A stretch of DNA of 45,280 bases from Myxococcales bacterium (lineage in GTDB: Bacteria > Pseudomonadota > Gammaproteobacteria > DSM-16500), in NCBI GenBank assembly GCA_903970525.1, contig CAJCIZ010000045.1:1-45280 (forward strand), read 5' to 3'. Made by a program: the position numbers and the translations under genes. Shown here piece by piece: positions 15,800-23,980 of the stretch. Below the pieces are notes generated by a model. It made no database searches. It was not told the DNA's origin and worked only from the letters and a program-made list of their open reading frames with translations. The first letter of the stretch is position 1, and each line of letters begins with the position of its first letter.

Positions 15800-15830
15800 A
15801 TTCGCAATTCGCGAATCGCGAATTGCGAAT
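15800..15830. promoter_or_regulatory. Perfect 31-bp palindromic operator
   Basis: Two 15-base arms, ATTCGCAATTCGCGA and its exact reverse complement, are separated by one A at 15815. It lies just upstream of the -10 box (minus-strand TATACT, 15786-15791) of the regulator gene. The 15-mer TTCGCAATTCGCGAA recurs at 3314-3328. Confidence 0.7.
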
Positions 15831-15952
15831 GTATTTATATATATGCTATTGATTATAAATGATTTATATTATTTGATTTCTTTGTCACCTCTATAACGAT
15901 AGATAAGGTCTATAATTAATTTAGACACTAATCAATAGTTTAGAGAGCTCAT

Positions 15953-16390
15953 ATGCCATACATCGGTATTATGCAAAGAAAACATGAACCAATCCCTGGT
16001 GAGACAAAAAAATATTCTCAACCGGATGATTATATTTTAACGGAACCTAATCAATCCAAAAAAGAAGTTGAAAAAACAGTAGAAAATCTTAAGGCACAAG
16101 GTTTAGGAATTTATAAAAGTAAGATTATCGAACTCTTCATCCCTGAAGATATTTATAATCAAAAATACTTGAATGGAATCGTTTTGCATGAAGAATCTGA
16201 GATTAATGCGCTACTGAAAGAGAATGTCGATTATAAACAAAAAAAGTTAATTTCTGATGAAAAATCACCTACTTCATTTAATCAAGTTTCAACTACGTTT
16301 AGTGATACTGATAAGAAACAGATGACAGATATCAAGCAAGAAGATAATCAACGTAATGATCCTGAAATTCCTGGAAATCCAAAAAAATAG
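15953..16390 (+). CDS. Unrecognised small hydrophilic protein
   Basis: 145 residues, no signal peptide or membrane segment. Residues 1-75 appear folded (MPYIGIMQRKHEPIPGE, then VEKTVENLKAQGLGIYKSKI with a helix-strand pattern). The C-terminal half is charged and probably disordered, ending PEIPGNPKK. GAGAG precedes the ATG. It is flanked by the regulator gene (divergent) and an unrelated two-gene operon (convergent). I do not recognise a family. Lineage-restricted, possibly a secreted substrate, but nothing in the sequence proves this. Confidence 0.5.
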   Translation: MPYIGIMQRKHEPIPGETKKYSQPDDYILTEPNQSKKEVEKTVENLKAQGLGIYKSKIIELFIPEDIYNQKYLNGIVLHEESEINALLKENVDYKQKKLISDEKSPTSFNQVSTTFSDTDKKQMTDIKQEDNQRNDPEIPGNPKK

Positions 16391-16421
16391 TGACTACTTG
16401 TTGTCAGGTTCTTAAGAAAAA

Positions 16422-16877
16422 TTATGATTTCGAGGGCGGACGTTTCGAGGGTGTTGAACCCGGCATAGTGTTTTGCACAATCTGATGAACATTATCTAAA
16501 TCATTTATCAATCTCGTGCATAAGTTTTTATTCTGATTATTTTCAAAGTGCGCTTCATAATTTTTAATGTGTTGCACTAAGCGGCCAGAGATTGTCGCCA
16601 ATACCTTTTGATGCGTCTCAGCACTGATGGTTAAATTAGATGGCGATTGCAACAGAGAAGCATGTACAGAAAATTTCGCCATATCCGCTTTATAATCATT
16701 CATATAATCTTCAGGCTTGTTTGGTTTAGAAGTATTAGTCGGTGAATTTTCACCACGCCAGGTGGGAAACTTTAGGTTTACGTCATACTCTTGAGGATGA
16801 CGAGCCGTCACTTCCAGAATGATCTGATAAAATTGCCTGAGATCCGCAGAAATATCAGTTAATTTTCTGTTATTCAT
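16422..16877 (-). CDS. Unrecognised protein, second gene of operon with 16870
   Basis: 151 residues with no signal peptide. It is helical at both ends (ISADLRQFYQIILEVTARHP near 10-29 and KVLATISGRLVQHIKNYEAH near 88-107), with a polar Asn/Pro/Lys linker at 45-60 and a Ser/Pro/Lys tail. AAGGGAG lies 7 bases before the ATG. Its start overlaps the end of the 457-residue upstream gene by 8 bases, so the two are co-translated and probably work together. No family recognised. Confidence 0.55.
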   Translation of the reverse strand: MNNRKLTDISADLRQFYQIILEVTARHPQEYDVNLKFPTWRGENSPTNTSKPNKPEDYMNDYKADMAKFSVHASLLQSPSNLTISAETHQKVLATISGRLVQHIKNYEAHFENNQNKNLCTRLINDLDNVHQIVQNTMPGSTPSKRPPSKS

Positions 16878-18243
16878 GCTTATCTCCCTTATCGTTCAAC
16901 TTTACGTTTTTGCTCTCGGATGGCCGAAAGCCAAAAATATTATGCCTGGTTTTCTGACGATAGGCTTTGTAAGCTGCTAATGTATCAGCTAACACAGGTT
17001 GTTTTAATACCAATTGTTGATAAATCGCCGCAGCCCATTTGCTCATATCCCATCGAGGATGAATATCAATTTTGTTTTGATTCGGGAAACCTGGTTGTGT
17101 GAAAAATTGAATAAGTTCGTGCTCATCATGTGTGACTGAAATTTTTCCTTCCCAAATATGCACCATGCGCGCATCAAGCTGTGAAGGTTCGTTAGGATTA
17201 TGATTTTCAGCGGCGTGTTGAATCAAGTTGCGTAAATGATTGATGCCAGAATTTGCGAATGACTTATTCACTTCATCAATAACGTATGACTCATACGCCG
17301 TGACACACCCTAATCCTGCGATGGAACTATTACTGATGGATTGTTCGGCATCTTCTTCACTGCCACCTAATCTAAAATGTAAGTTAAGACGCGCAAGATA
17401 TAATTTCTCTATTCCACCGGGTTCAAGCGTATTTAATATTTCAGAAAAATCCTGCATGTCACCGTTACTGCTTTGCGTAGGCGTTGAAATCCATAACAAA
17501 TCCTGATCTCCAGTGATAGGCAGCACAGTACCATTCTCATCTTGAACACCGTAAACAAAAATATCACTAAAATGACTATCACCCGCCTGTTGATATTGCG
17601 CAGGATAATAATGACTGAGGCAGTTATCAAAAATTCCCCATGCATCATTCCACCAGTCAGGGCGTGTTTCTTTTGCGGGTAATCTCGCTAATATTTTTTG
17701 GAAATCGATTGGACATTGAGGTTCAACACGTGGTTTTTTCTCAGTGAGATCAATGCTAAAAATAATATCTGCGTCAGTCGGTTGCTTGTGCGCTTTTACA
17801 CGTATGCGCCCACCCTGCTGAATCTGTTGCTCGGTTCCAACCAGCTCGTACTCACCAATGTGTAAGCCTGACAAGACTTCTTGCAAACTGAGTTTGTGTA
17901 ATACGGGTTGTAGTAATTCTTTATCTTGTGGTATGTCTTTAAGGTGACGAGCGAGCACTTCCCATTTGCCGTTTTTCATTTCAATAAATCCTAACAGAGG
18001 ATCGATAGAAATAACGCCTTTTGCAAATCCCCAGTTGCCTGTTTTAGCTTTAACTGAGAGAGGCTTAGGAGACGCAGGCATGAGATAACGATGGGAAGAT
18101 GGGCTAACACGCAAGGCAAATGCAACACCTAATAGCAGGGATTTCTCTTTTAAAAAAAGCGCAAATAACCGCGGAATCTCGGCCCGTTTGATAATCCTTT
18201 GTTCTTGCATGTCCAAGTTTAGATTATCGTTTGTTTGCATCAT
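16870..18243 (-). CDS. Unrecognised 457-residue cytosolic protein
   Basis: I take the ATG at 18243 (MMQTNDNLNLD) because the extended -10 box TGCTATAAT lies at 18271-18279, so an upstream in-frame start at 18327 would precede transcription. No signal peptide or clear membrane segment is seen. The protein has a PRLFALFLKEKSLLLGVAFA start, a central region with DADIIFSIDLTEKKP and a C-terminal helical part rich in Trp and His. It overlaps the 151-residue gene by 8 bases. I do not recognise the family; the gene pair appears lineage-specific. Confidence 0.55.
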   Translation of the reverse strand: MMQTNDNLNLDMQEQRIIKRAEIPRLFALFLKEKSLLLGVAFALRVSPSSHRYLMPASPKPLSVKAKTGNWGFAKGVISIDPLLGFIEMKNGKWEVLARHLKDIPQDKELLQPVLHKLSLQEVLSGLHIGEYELVGTEQQIQQGGRIRVKAHKQPTDADIIFSIDLTEKKPRVEPQCPIDFQKILARLPAKETRPDWWNDAWGIFDNCLSHYYPAQYQQAGDSHFSDIFVYGVQDENGTVLPITGDQDLLWISTPTQSSNGDMQDFSEILNTLEPGGIEKLYLARLNLHFRLGGSEEDAEQSISNSSIAGLGCVTAYESYVIDEVNKSFANSGINHLRNLIQHAAENHNPNEPSQLDARMVHIWEGKISVTHDEHELIQFFTQPGFPNQNKIDIHPRWDMSKWAAAIYQQLVLKQPVLADTLAAYKAYRQKTRHNIFGFRPSESKNVKLNDKGDKHE

Positions 18244-18270
18244 AGAATGAGTGCGTTTTACTATGCATAT

Positions 18271-18279
18271 ATTATAGCA
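18271..18279 (-). promoter_or_regulatory. Extended -10 promoter for the 16870 operon
   Basis: On the minus strand the sequence TGCTATAAT is a consensus extended -10; no good -35 box is seen at the usual distance. It places the start of transcription near 18263. Confidence 0.35.
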
Positions 18280-18339
18280 TAAATCTAAAGCCTGCGGGTC
18301 AAGCGCTGAGCATATCATTACCCACAAATTCTAGATGTG

Positions 18340-18372
18340 TGTCATGCCAGCACGCTTCTAGCTGGCATGACA
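18340..18372. repeat. Dispersed hairpin repeat (TGTCATGCCAGC)
   Basis: TGTCATGCCAGC (18340-18351) pairs perfectly with GCTGGCATGACA (18361-18372), a 12-base stem with a 9-base loop. Related GCCAGC/GCTGGC arms occur at 22493-22578. A palindrome TGGGGGATCCCCCA follows at 18406-18419, next to the 18-mer shared with 13841. Confidence 0.6.
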
Positions 18373-18475
18373 GATCCGTTTTAATTCACACATTTTTGAA
18401 CAATTTGGGGGATCCCCCAGGGTCAAGACTGAATGGACAAACTTAATGAAATCATTCATCAAAGTAGAAAACTTT

Positions 18476-19405
18476 TTAAATACCATGCCCCGCCATACAA
18501 CACGGCATGTTCGTATCTGCATTCGCACGCCTTACAACCATGTCTTTCACATCTTCAAGCTTGTCATCTTCTTTATTTCCGTTCGTTATGATGATGCCTT
18601 GAAGCAGCGGCCTATACTCACCTTTCGTACTAAAACTTGCTTTATCTATCTTCTTATTAAAAAAACTTCTATTCAAACACGTGAGTAAATCATTCGTCGT
18701 AGGAATTTTAGGTGCTAAGTTATATGCAGTCGTCTGAAAAATACTATAGATACCTAACAAAATTAATAATCGTCCAGCAATTTCTTCGCGGGAGAAATCA
18801 TTGTCTCTAATCACATCTTTATTTGCGAAAACTTTTAAAATGATAGGTATATTTAAATGTGCCAAGCCATGTAATAACCCGTTAAATGCACTCGATACAA
18901 ATTTCTGAACCTTTTGTGGTTTACTAAGATTTTGCGGATGCTTGAGCATATATATTTTTTCAAGCGGCTCAAACATTGCTAGAATTTGTTTTGTTGACTT
19001 CACTTCCATTTCTTCATCAAGAAGTATTCCGACTGTCTCTGGATCAAGATCAGATTCTAATTGTAAGTATGATCTTGTCGCTTCTTTATCAAGTCTCATT
19101 CTATATATTATTGTTAATGCAGCTTCTTTCTGCTCTAATTTTTCTTCCTCTAAATCAATAGAGTCAGAATGATTTTGATAATTAAGTTTTAAGTGCATTG
19201 ACAAACTGATCATCAAACAAAGGAAAGTTAAATAGGCTGGAATCAACCCATCATAATACTCCAAGGACTCTTCTCTGAATTCACCCGCCGTTAAATAATT
19301 CCAGGAAAAAAACAATGTGACAGGCACATAAGTAAAAATCTGCGCCGCACAGTTTGATGCGGGAAAATTGGCTCTAGCGATATGTGCTTTAGCTGATGCA
19401 AACAT
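18476..19405 (-). CDS. Unrecognised protein with membrane segments
   Basis: 309 residues from the ATG at 19405 (AGGG 7 bases upstream); the frame is open to 19438. Residues 15-75 include two hydrophobic segments (IFTYVPVTLFFSWNYLT and LIPAYLTFLCLMISLSMHL) that could span the membrane. A Glu/Lys-rich helical part follows (90-160), then less hydrophobic helices around 185-240 (LLHGLAHLNIPIILKVF, LLILLGIYSIFQTTAYNLA). Ends with a Cys pair (MPCCMAGHGI). No family recognised; another accessory gene of this region. Confidence 0.5.
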   Translation of the reverse strand: MFASAKAHIARANFPASNCAAQIFTYVPVTLFFSWNYLTAGEFREESLEYYDGLIPAYLTFLCLMISLSMHLKLNYQNHSDSIDLEEEKLEQKEAALTIIYRMRLDKEATRSYLQLESDLDPETVGILLDEEMEVKSTKQILAMFEPLEKIYMLKHPQNLSKPQKVQKFVSSAFNGLLHGLAHLNIPIILKVFANKDVIRDNDFSREEIAGRLLILLGIYSIFQTTAYNLAPKIPTTNDLLTCLNRSFFNKKIDKASFSTKGEYRPLLQGIIITNGNKEDDKLEDVKDMVVRRANADTNMPCCMAGHGI

Positions 19406-19532
19406 GATAAACCCTATATATCGAAATAACACCATCAAGAAAGCGCGGAACTATACGTTAAATACTTGGATGCGACAAGCACATTTTGTTTAATAAAGCG
19501 ATGATATTGTCAATATTATGCTCAATAACGGC

Positions 19533-20218
19533 TCATCCAAAATTAACTGCCAGCCCAAGAACTAAAATATTACTCATTTGATTAGTATTGGCGAAAATAA
19601 ATTGATTGAGATATCCAATTGAAACAGACGTTTCTTTTGATACCTGCGTTGCAATCCCCGCATAAGCTCTATTTTGCGATAAAAAACTATGAGAAGGTCT
19701 CCACTTGGAATGATTCAAATGAAAAAACACTTCGTCCGACAAAACAAGAGCGTGCCTTTCCCATTTTTTCAGCGGCACTTTAAGCTGACATTTTCCCCTG
19801 AAATTCATACCCCATTATGAGTTATTACTATCTTTAACTTCTTCTAGGCGAGTTCTGCTATCAAATTTATATTTATCAGAATTGAAAACCATCCAATTCA
19901 CTTGTTGCCAGACGATATTTCTATGATGATAAACACCATTTGCATCTTTATCAGTAACAACGCATCCCGTGCAAATAAAGCCAGCTTGGGCCTCAGTTGA
20001 TATCCAAGTCCCATCCAAAGCAATGCTTGTTGGAATTTATAGCGGTTATCAATGAATCTCAAATCAGGCTCTAAATAGAATTTTACTTTCTTATCTTGAG
20101 ACAAAGAACCCGTAAAGACTGGCGCTATCCAAAGCTTAGTGTGTGTTTCAACTGCAGAGGCCACATGAAAAAAGAAAAGTATCATCAGAGCGACTAGAAC
20201 TCGCTTTAATGTTCGCAT
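19533..20218 (-). pseudogene. DUF2490-like outer-membrane protein, frameshift and nonsense
   Basis: Three segments assemble into one DUF2490-family beta-barrel protein. Segment one (20218 to about 19985) has a signal peptide (MRTLKRVLVALMILFFFHVA) and THTKLWIAPVF, LEPDLRFIDN, QALLWMGLGYQL. A frameshift near 19980 leads to segment two in another frame (HHRNIVWQQVNWMVFNSDKY, SRTRLEEVKDSNNS). An in-frame TAA at 19815-19817, where CAA (Gln) would fit, interrupts before WGMNFRGKCQL and the rest (RHALVLSDEVFFHLN to the terminal aromatic strand at 19533). Two independent lesions argue for real decay rather than one sequencing error. Confidence 0.72.
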
Positions 20219-20249
20219 CGAGTGAATCTCTACTTTATTTTTTTCTTGA

Positions 20250-21095
20250 TCACAGACTTATACCCACGCGTGATCTTTTGTTTTGTTTTTCTTTTGGAAT
20301 CGACTGTTTGATTGCGACACGCATGGCTTTTTCTAATGCGTCTTCATCAAGATGAACTGGGATACTATTAGGTTCAACTGGCATCTTCTGATAACCAAAC
20401 GTATTAACTTCTACAGAGATCACACTGACCGTCAGAAAAGCTGAACTTAACACTTTACTTGCAAAGTCTGTATCAAATCGCAATGAAAGCGGCACATAAA
20501 TACCTAATCTCATAGACAGTTTAGACAAAACCATGCAACTAGAAAATTCCAACGGCTTCAACGCCGCACCACGACTACCATTCACATATTCAGCCCAACG
20601 CACGGCTTCTCCAACTATTTGATATAACTCATTTGCAAATTGTCGTGATAAGCTTTTTTCATCTGGCGAAAATAAGTTGAATTCTTCATGCAATTTATCT
20701 TTTTGATCCCGTTTTTTCTGAGTGCTTTCAATTTCAATTCTTAAACTATCACCACTGTTTGCACAATCAATCAGCCTTTTAAACGTATCTGCTGCATCAA
20801 TGTCTGGATATCGATTCAAAACAGTACGATAGTAACTGAGTTCACCCTCATAAAACTGGCGTAAGACTGTAATGAATGCTTCTGCGTCTTGTGGATTTGC
20901 CATATTTTTTTCAAACTTTGTAATCCATTGTCTGAATTGCGATTTGATATTCAAATAAAATATTTCAATCGTTTCGTGAGCACTATTTAAATCTTTAACT
21001 AACGATAATTTTGGTGGGATACCATTAATGAATGGTGTGACTTGATATTGGAATAATTCAAATTTTTCGATAAGCCTTTTAAGTTCTTGACGCAT
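20250..21095 (-). CDS. Unrecognised 281-residue cytosolic protein
   Basis: From the ATG at 21095 (AGGGA upstream; a GTG at 21101 is the alternative). N-terminal 150 residues are helical and charged, compatible with a coiled coil (IKSQFRQWITKFEKNMANPQ; STQKKRDQKDKLHEEF). The second half is mixed (RFDTDFASKVLSSAFLTVSV, then VEVNTFGYQKMP) and ends in a basic tail (KEKQNKRSRVG). No signal peptide or membrane helix is evident. I do not recognise the family. It lies 31 bases upstream of the broken DUF2490 gene on the same strand. Confidence 0.5.
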   Translation of the reverse strand: MRQELKRLIEKFELFQYQVTPFINGIPPKLSLVKDLNSAHETIEIFYLNIKSQFRQWITKFEKNMANPQDAEAFITVLRQFYEGELSYYRTVLNRYPDIDAADTFKRLIDCANSGDSLRIEIESTQKKRDQKDKLHEEFNLFSPDEKSLSRQFANELYQIVGEAVRWAEYVNGSRGAALKPLEFSSCMVLSKLSMRLGIYVPLSLRFDTDFASKVLSSAFLTVSVISVEVNTFGYQKMPVEPNSIPVHLDEDALEKAMRVAIKQSIPKEKQNKRSRVGISL

Positions 21096-21251
21096 ATCCA
21101 CAATCCCTGTGTTTGCATAGTTTAGTCAAAATCGCTCATCTCATCAGTTATTTATACATGCAAATGAGTGAATAATCAATAGCCTATCTCTCACACTGAA
21201 TTGACAGATGTTCAATTCAAGCTAAAATGATAGATATGAACCTACGCATGT

Positions 21252-22424
21252 GTGCCAGCATTTTTTATTACTTTCATAGCCGTACTTCAGAGCAGTGAAG
21301 CTTTCTCACAAACTAATATTTATGCGAACACCCAAGCGGGTATGTTTTCGCCTGCGGTCAAGAATGCCCTGTTTCGTGTTTATGTCCCCAATGGCGATAG
21401 CGGTACTGTGTCTATCATTGATGCTTCAACCTATAAAGTTGTGCAAACGTTTTATTCGGGGAAAGATCCCCAGCATGTCGTCCCCTCTTACGACTTACAA
21501 ACTTTATGGGTATTAAATAATAAAAGTAATAGCGTCACACCAATCGATCCGTTAACTGCCAAACCAGGTAAATCAATTCCTGTTGATGATCCTTATAATT
21601 TGTATTTCACAAATGATGGCAAATTTGCCATCGTGGTTTGCGAAGGGCATAAACAATTAGAATTTCGTGATCCAAAAACAATGAAGTTGATTTCTACTTT
21701 ACCCACCGAGTGTGCGGGCGCAAATCATATGGAGTTCACCCCCGATGGTCATTATGCGATTGTGACTTGTGAATTCTCTGGGAAGTTAATGAAAGTGGAT
21801 ATGGAAAAACATCAAGTTGTTAATTATCTTTCTCTCAGTGCAAATACGCAAAAAGCTTGTGATCCACTTGCTTTTCGTATTACAGCCGATGGGAAAATCG
21901 TGCGTGACTGTGACACGCAAAACAATAACTCAAGCATGCCACAAGATATTCGCTCTAGTGCAGATGGCTCGTTATTTTTTGTCGCAGACATGATGCAAGA
22001 TGGTCTTATCTTGATTGATCCTATTAGTTTTACTAAAAAAGGATTTATTCATACAGGCATTGGGACACATGCTGTTTATCCTAGTCGTAATGGAAAACTT
22101 TTCTATATTTCAAATCGCGGTTGTCATCGCATGACATCGTGCCCCGCTCATGGCCCTGGTAGTATTAGTGTTGTTAATCCGATTACACGAGAAGTGATAG
22201 CCACATGGGCGATTCCACAAGGTGGCAGTCCTGATATGGGAAATATCACGGCGGATGGAAAAGAATTATGGTTATCTGGACGTTACGACAAAGAAGTTTA
22301 TGTTTTTGATACGGCAACTGGGGCGCTCGCTCATCGCATTCCCGTCGGAGATGGGCCGCATGGTCTAGCTGTGTGGCCGCAACCGGGTCGCTATTCTTTA
22401 GGGCACACTGGTAATATGCGTTGA
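21252..22424 (+). CDS. YVTN-family beta-propeller protein, probably exported
   Basis: A 390-residue protein of repeating 40-residue blades: RVYVPNGDSGTVSIIDASTY, TLWVLNNKSNSVTPIDPLT, AIVVCEGHKQLEFRDPKTMK, FVADMMQDGLILIDPISFT, LWLSGRYDKEVYVFDTATG and others, the YVTN/YncE pattern of a seven-bladed propeller. The GTG start (in-frame stop at 21237) gives a hydrophobic leader (PAFFITFIAVLQSSEAFSQ) that lacks the usual basic residues; an ATG in another frame at 21236 would supply MNLRM, so a one-base indel near 21250 is possible. Six Cys suggest a periplasmic, disulfide-containing protein. Function is not determined by the fold. Confidence 0.72.
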   Translation: MPAFFITFIAVLQSSEAFSQTNIYANTQAGMFSPAVKNALFRVYVPNGDSGTVSIIDASTYKVVQTFYSGKDPQHVVPSYDLQTLWVLNNKSNSVTPIDPLTAKPGKSIPVDDPYNLYFTNDGKFAIVVCEGHKQLEFRDPKTMKLISTLPTECAGANHMEFTPDGHYAIVTCEFSGKLMKVDMEKHQVVNYLSLSANTQKACDPLAFRITADGKIVRDCDTQNNNSSMPQDIRSSADGSLFFVADMMQDGLILIDPISFTKKGFIHTGIGTHAVYPSRNGKLFYISNRGCHRMTSCPAHGPGSISVVNPITREVIATWAIPQGGSPDMGNITADGKELWLSGRYDKEVYVFDTATGALAHRIPVGDGPHGLAVWPQPGRYSLGHTGNMR

Positions 22425-22427
22425 GAC

Positions 22428-22590
22428 ATGATGTGTCGTGCCAGCATGCTTTTACATTGGTATCTACACAAGTTTTATTTTTCGATTCTGGCATGCCAGC
22501 GTGCTTTCAGCTGGCATCCAGTTACTCTAAAGCGTGTAACGAGGTATTAAGCAGCCTGGATGCCAGCTTAAAGCTGGCTGGCATAACAGG
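22428..22590. repeat. Cluster of GCCAGC/GCTGGC hairpin repeats
   Basis: Downstream of the propeller gene are ATGCCAGC (22493-22500) with GCTGGCAT (22510-22517), then GCCAGC (22562-22567) with GCTGGC (22573-22578). In addition GCTGGCATCCAG (22510-22521) pairs with CTGGATGCCAGC (22556-22567), so alternative stems compete. It is the same family as 18340-18372. It may also end transcription between the convergent genes. Confidence 0.55.
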
Positions 22591-22607
22591 GGGAGTCAAT
22601 ATAATCT

Positions 22608-23888
22608 TTATCTCGAACCATTCTGACTAATAACAGGATAATTATTTTTTGCTTGAGAGTCATCCACCACAGGTTGTGTCTGTGGCAAAGTATTTGTGCT
22701 CTGCGGTTGCTGCGTTGGTTGTTGTTGTGGCTTCGTCTGCTGCTGAGGTTGCGCTTGATTAGCAGGCTTTTTAGGCGACACTTTAAAAAATTCTGATGCA
22801 GTCAATTTATCTAGCGTCTCCATAACATCAAATCCTGAAGAACCTCTATCGCCATTTTGTCGGATAGATTCTTGTGGCGCAGGTTTGTTTTGTTGCGCAG
22901 GCGCGGGTTTTTCTGTTTTAGGTGCGACTTGTGTTTGCTCTGGTTGAACAGGCGCAACAATAGCTTCAGGTTGTGCGTGTCTCACGCGCTTCACTCTAAC
23001 TTTGACAGGCGCTGGTGGTGGCAGTTGAGGTGGTGCAACTTGCTCACCTGCAGGCGGTGGAATCGCTTGTTCAGGACGCGCAACCACAGAAAATTTCTTA
23101 CTGTTAATTTGATTGCCCGACACTTCTTCTACATATTTAGAATTAGGATAATTGTATTGCAATACACGAATCACTTCCTCTTCTTGCGCTCTCATTTGCA
23201 ATTGATGATAAGACTTCGCCATCATCACTAACGCATCAGGCACTCTAGGTGAACCTTGATAGTTTTGCACAACGGTTCCTGCACGATTTGCCGATGCGAC
23301 ATACGCTTCGCGATCATAATAAAAATGTGCTACTTCAAATTGATGGTTTGCTAAAACATTTCTTAAGTAAATCATATATTGATGTGCGGCTGGCGCATAA
23401 TAGCTGCGCGGATACTGATTAATTAATTGCGCAAAATCATTATAAGATTTTTTCACTTGCGTTAAATCGCGTGTGGAATAATCGACGGAGAAGATACGCT
23501 CGAACACACCCAAGTTTTGATAAAAATCAGATAAGCCTTTCATGTAATAAGCGTAATCTGCATTGGGACTGGTTGGATGCGAGTGAATATACCGATCAGC
23601 TGCCGCTTCTGCCGAAACATAATCACTGTTCATGTAATACGCATAAATAATATGTAATTCTGCGGTTTCAGTATCGCGTCCAAAAGGATATTGCACGTCT
23701 AGCGCTTCGAAACGCTTAATGGCTTCAGTATAATTTTTGTCGCGTAGGGCTGATTCGCCACCTTGGTATATTTGATCTGCTGTTTCACCTTTATAGGCTT
23801 CAGCGGGGTCTGTCGTACTGGAACACGCAGACACTACCAAAAATGACAATAAAATCGCGCTGGAAATACAGTATTTAACGGTTTTCAT
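22608..23888 (-). CDS. bamD: Outer-membrane assembly lipoprotein BamD with long tail
   Basis: A 426-residue lipoprotein; signal peptide and lipobox end at C22 (VVSACSS). Residues 30-255 hold the BamD TPR domain (YQGGESALRDKNYTEAIKRF, ALDVQYPFGRDTETAELHII, LINQYPRSYYAPAAHQYMIY). BamD with BamA folds beta-barrel proteins into the outer membrane. Normal BamD is about 245 residues; here residues 260-426 are a Pro/Gln-rich tail (PPPAGEQVAPPQLPPPAP; QPQQQTKPQQQPTQQPQS) with a short conserved-looking island FDVMETLDKLTASEFFKVSP. Single gene, divergent from rluD as in many gammaproteobacteria. Confidence 0.9.
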   Translation of the reverse strand: MKTVKYCISSAILLSFLVVSACSSTTDPAEAYKGETADQIYQGGESALRDKNYTEAIKRFEALDVQYPFGRDTETAELHIIYAYYMNSDYVSAEAAADRYIHSHPTSPNADYAYYMKGLSDFYQNLGVFERIFSVDYSTRDLTQVKKSYNDFAQLINQYPRSYYAPAAHQYMIYLRNVLANHQFEVAHFYYDREAYVASANRAGTVVQNYQGSPRVPDALVMMAKSYHQLQMRAQEEEVIRVLQYNYPNSKYVEEVSGNQINSKKFSVVARPEQAIPPPAGEQVAPPQLPPPAPVKVRVKRVRHAQPEAIVAPVQPEQTQVAPKTEKPAPAQQNKPAPQESIRQNGDRGSSGFDVMETLDKLTASEFFKVSPKKPANQAQPQQQTKPQQQPTQQPQSTNTLPQTQPVVDDSQAKNNYPVISQNGSR

Positions 23889-23980
23889 GATTCATCCATA
23901 TCCAAATTCAGGCTCAATTGGCCGTGCATTGTATACCAATTTCTGCGATCATTCATCCTTTGAATATGGGTTATTTGACA

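Noticed and set aside
18446-18688. 80-codon + strand ORF opposite the 18476 gene
   Set aside because: Antisense to the end of a longer ORF, without a convincing ribosome binding site or family match.
22428-22590. CRISPR-like spaced repeats
   Set aside because: The units are short inverted hairpins of unequal spacing, with no direct repeats of CRISPR length and no cas genes.
22857-23231. 124-codon + strand ORF inside bamD
   Set aside because: Antisense to the Pro/Gln tail and TPR region; Arg/Leu/Trp-rich low-complexity translation typical of a shadow.
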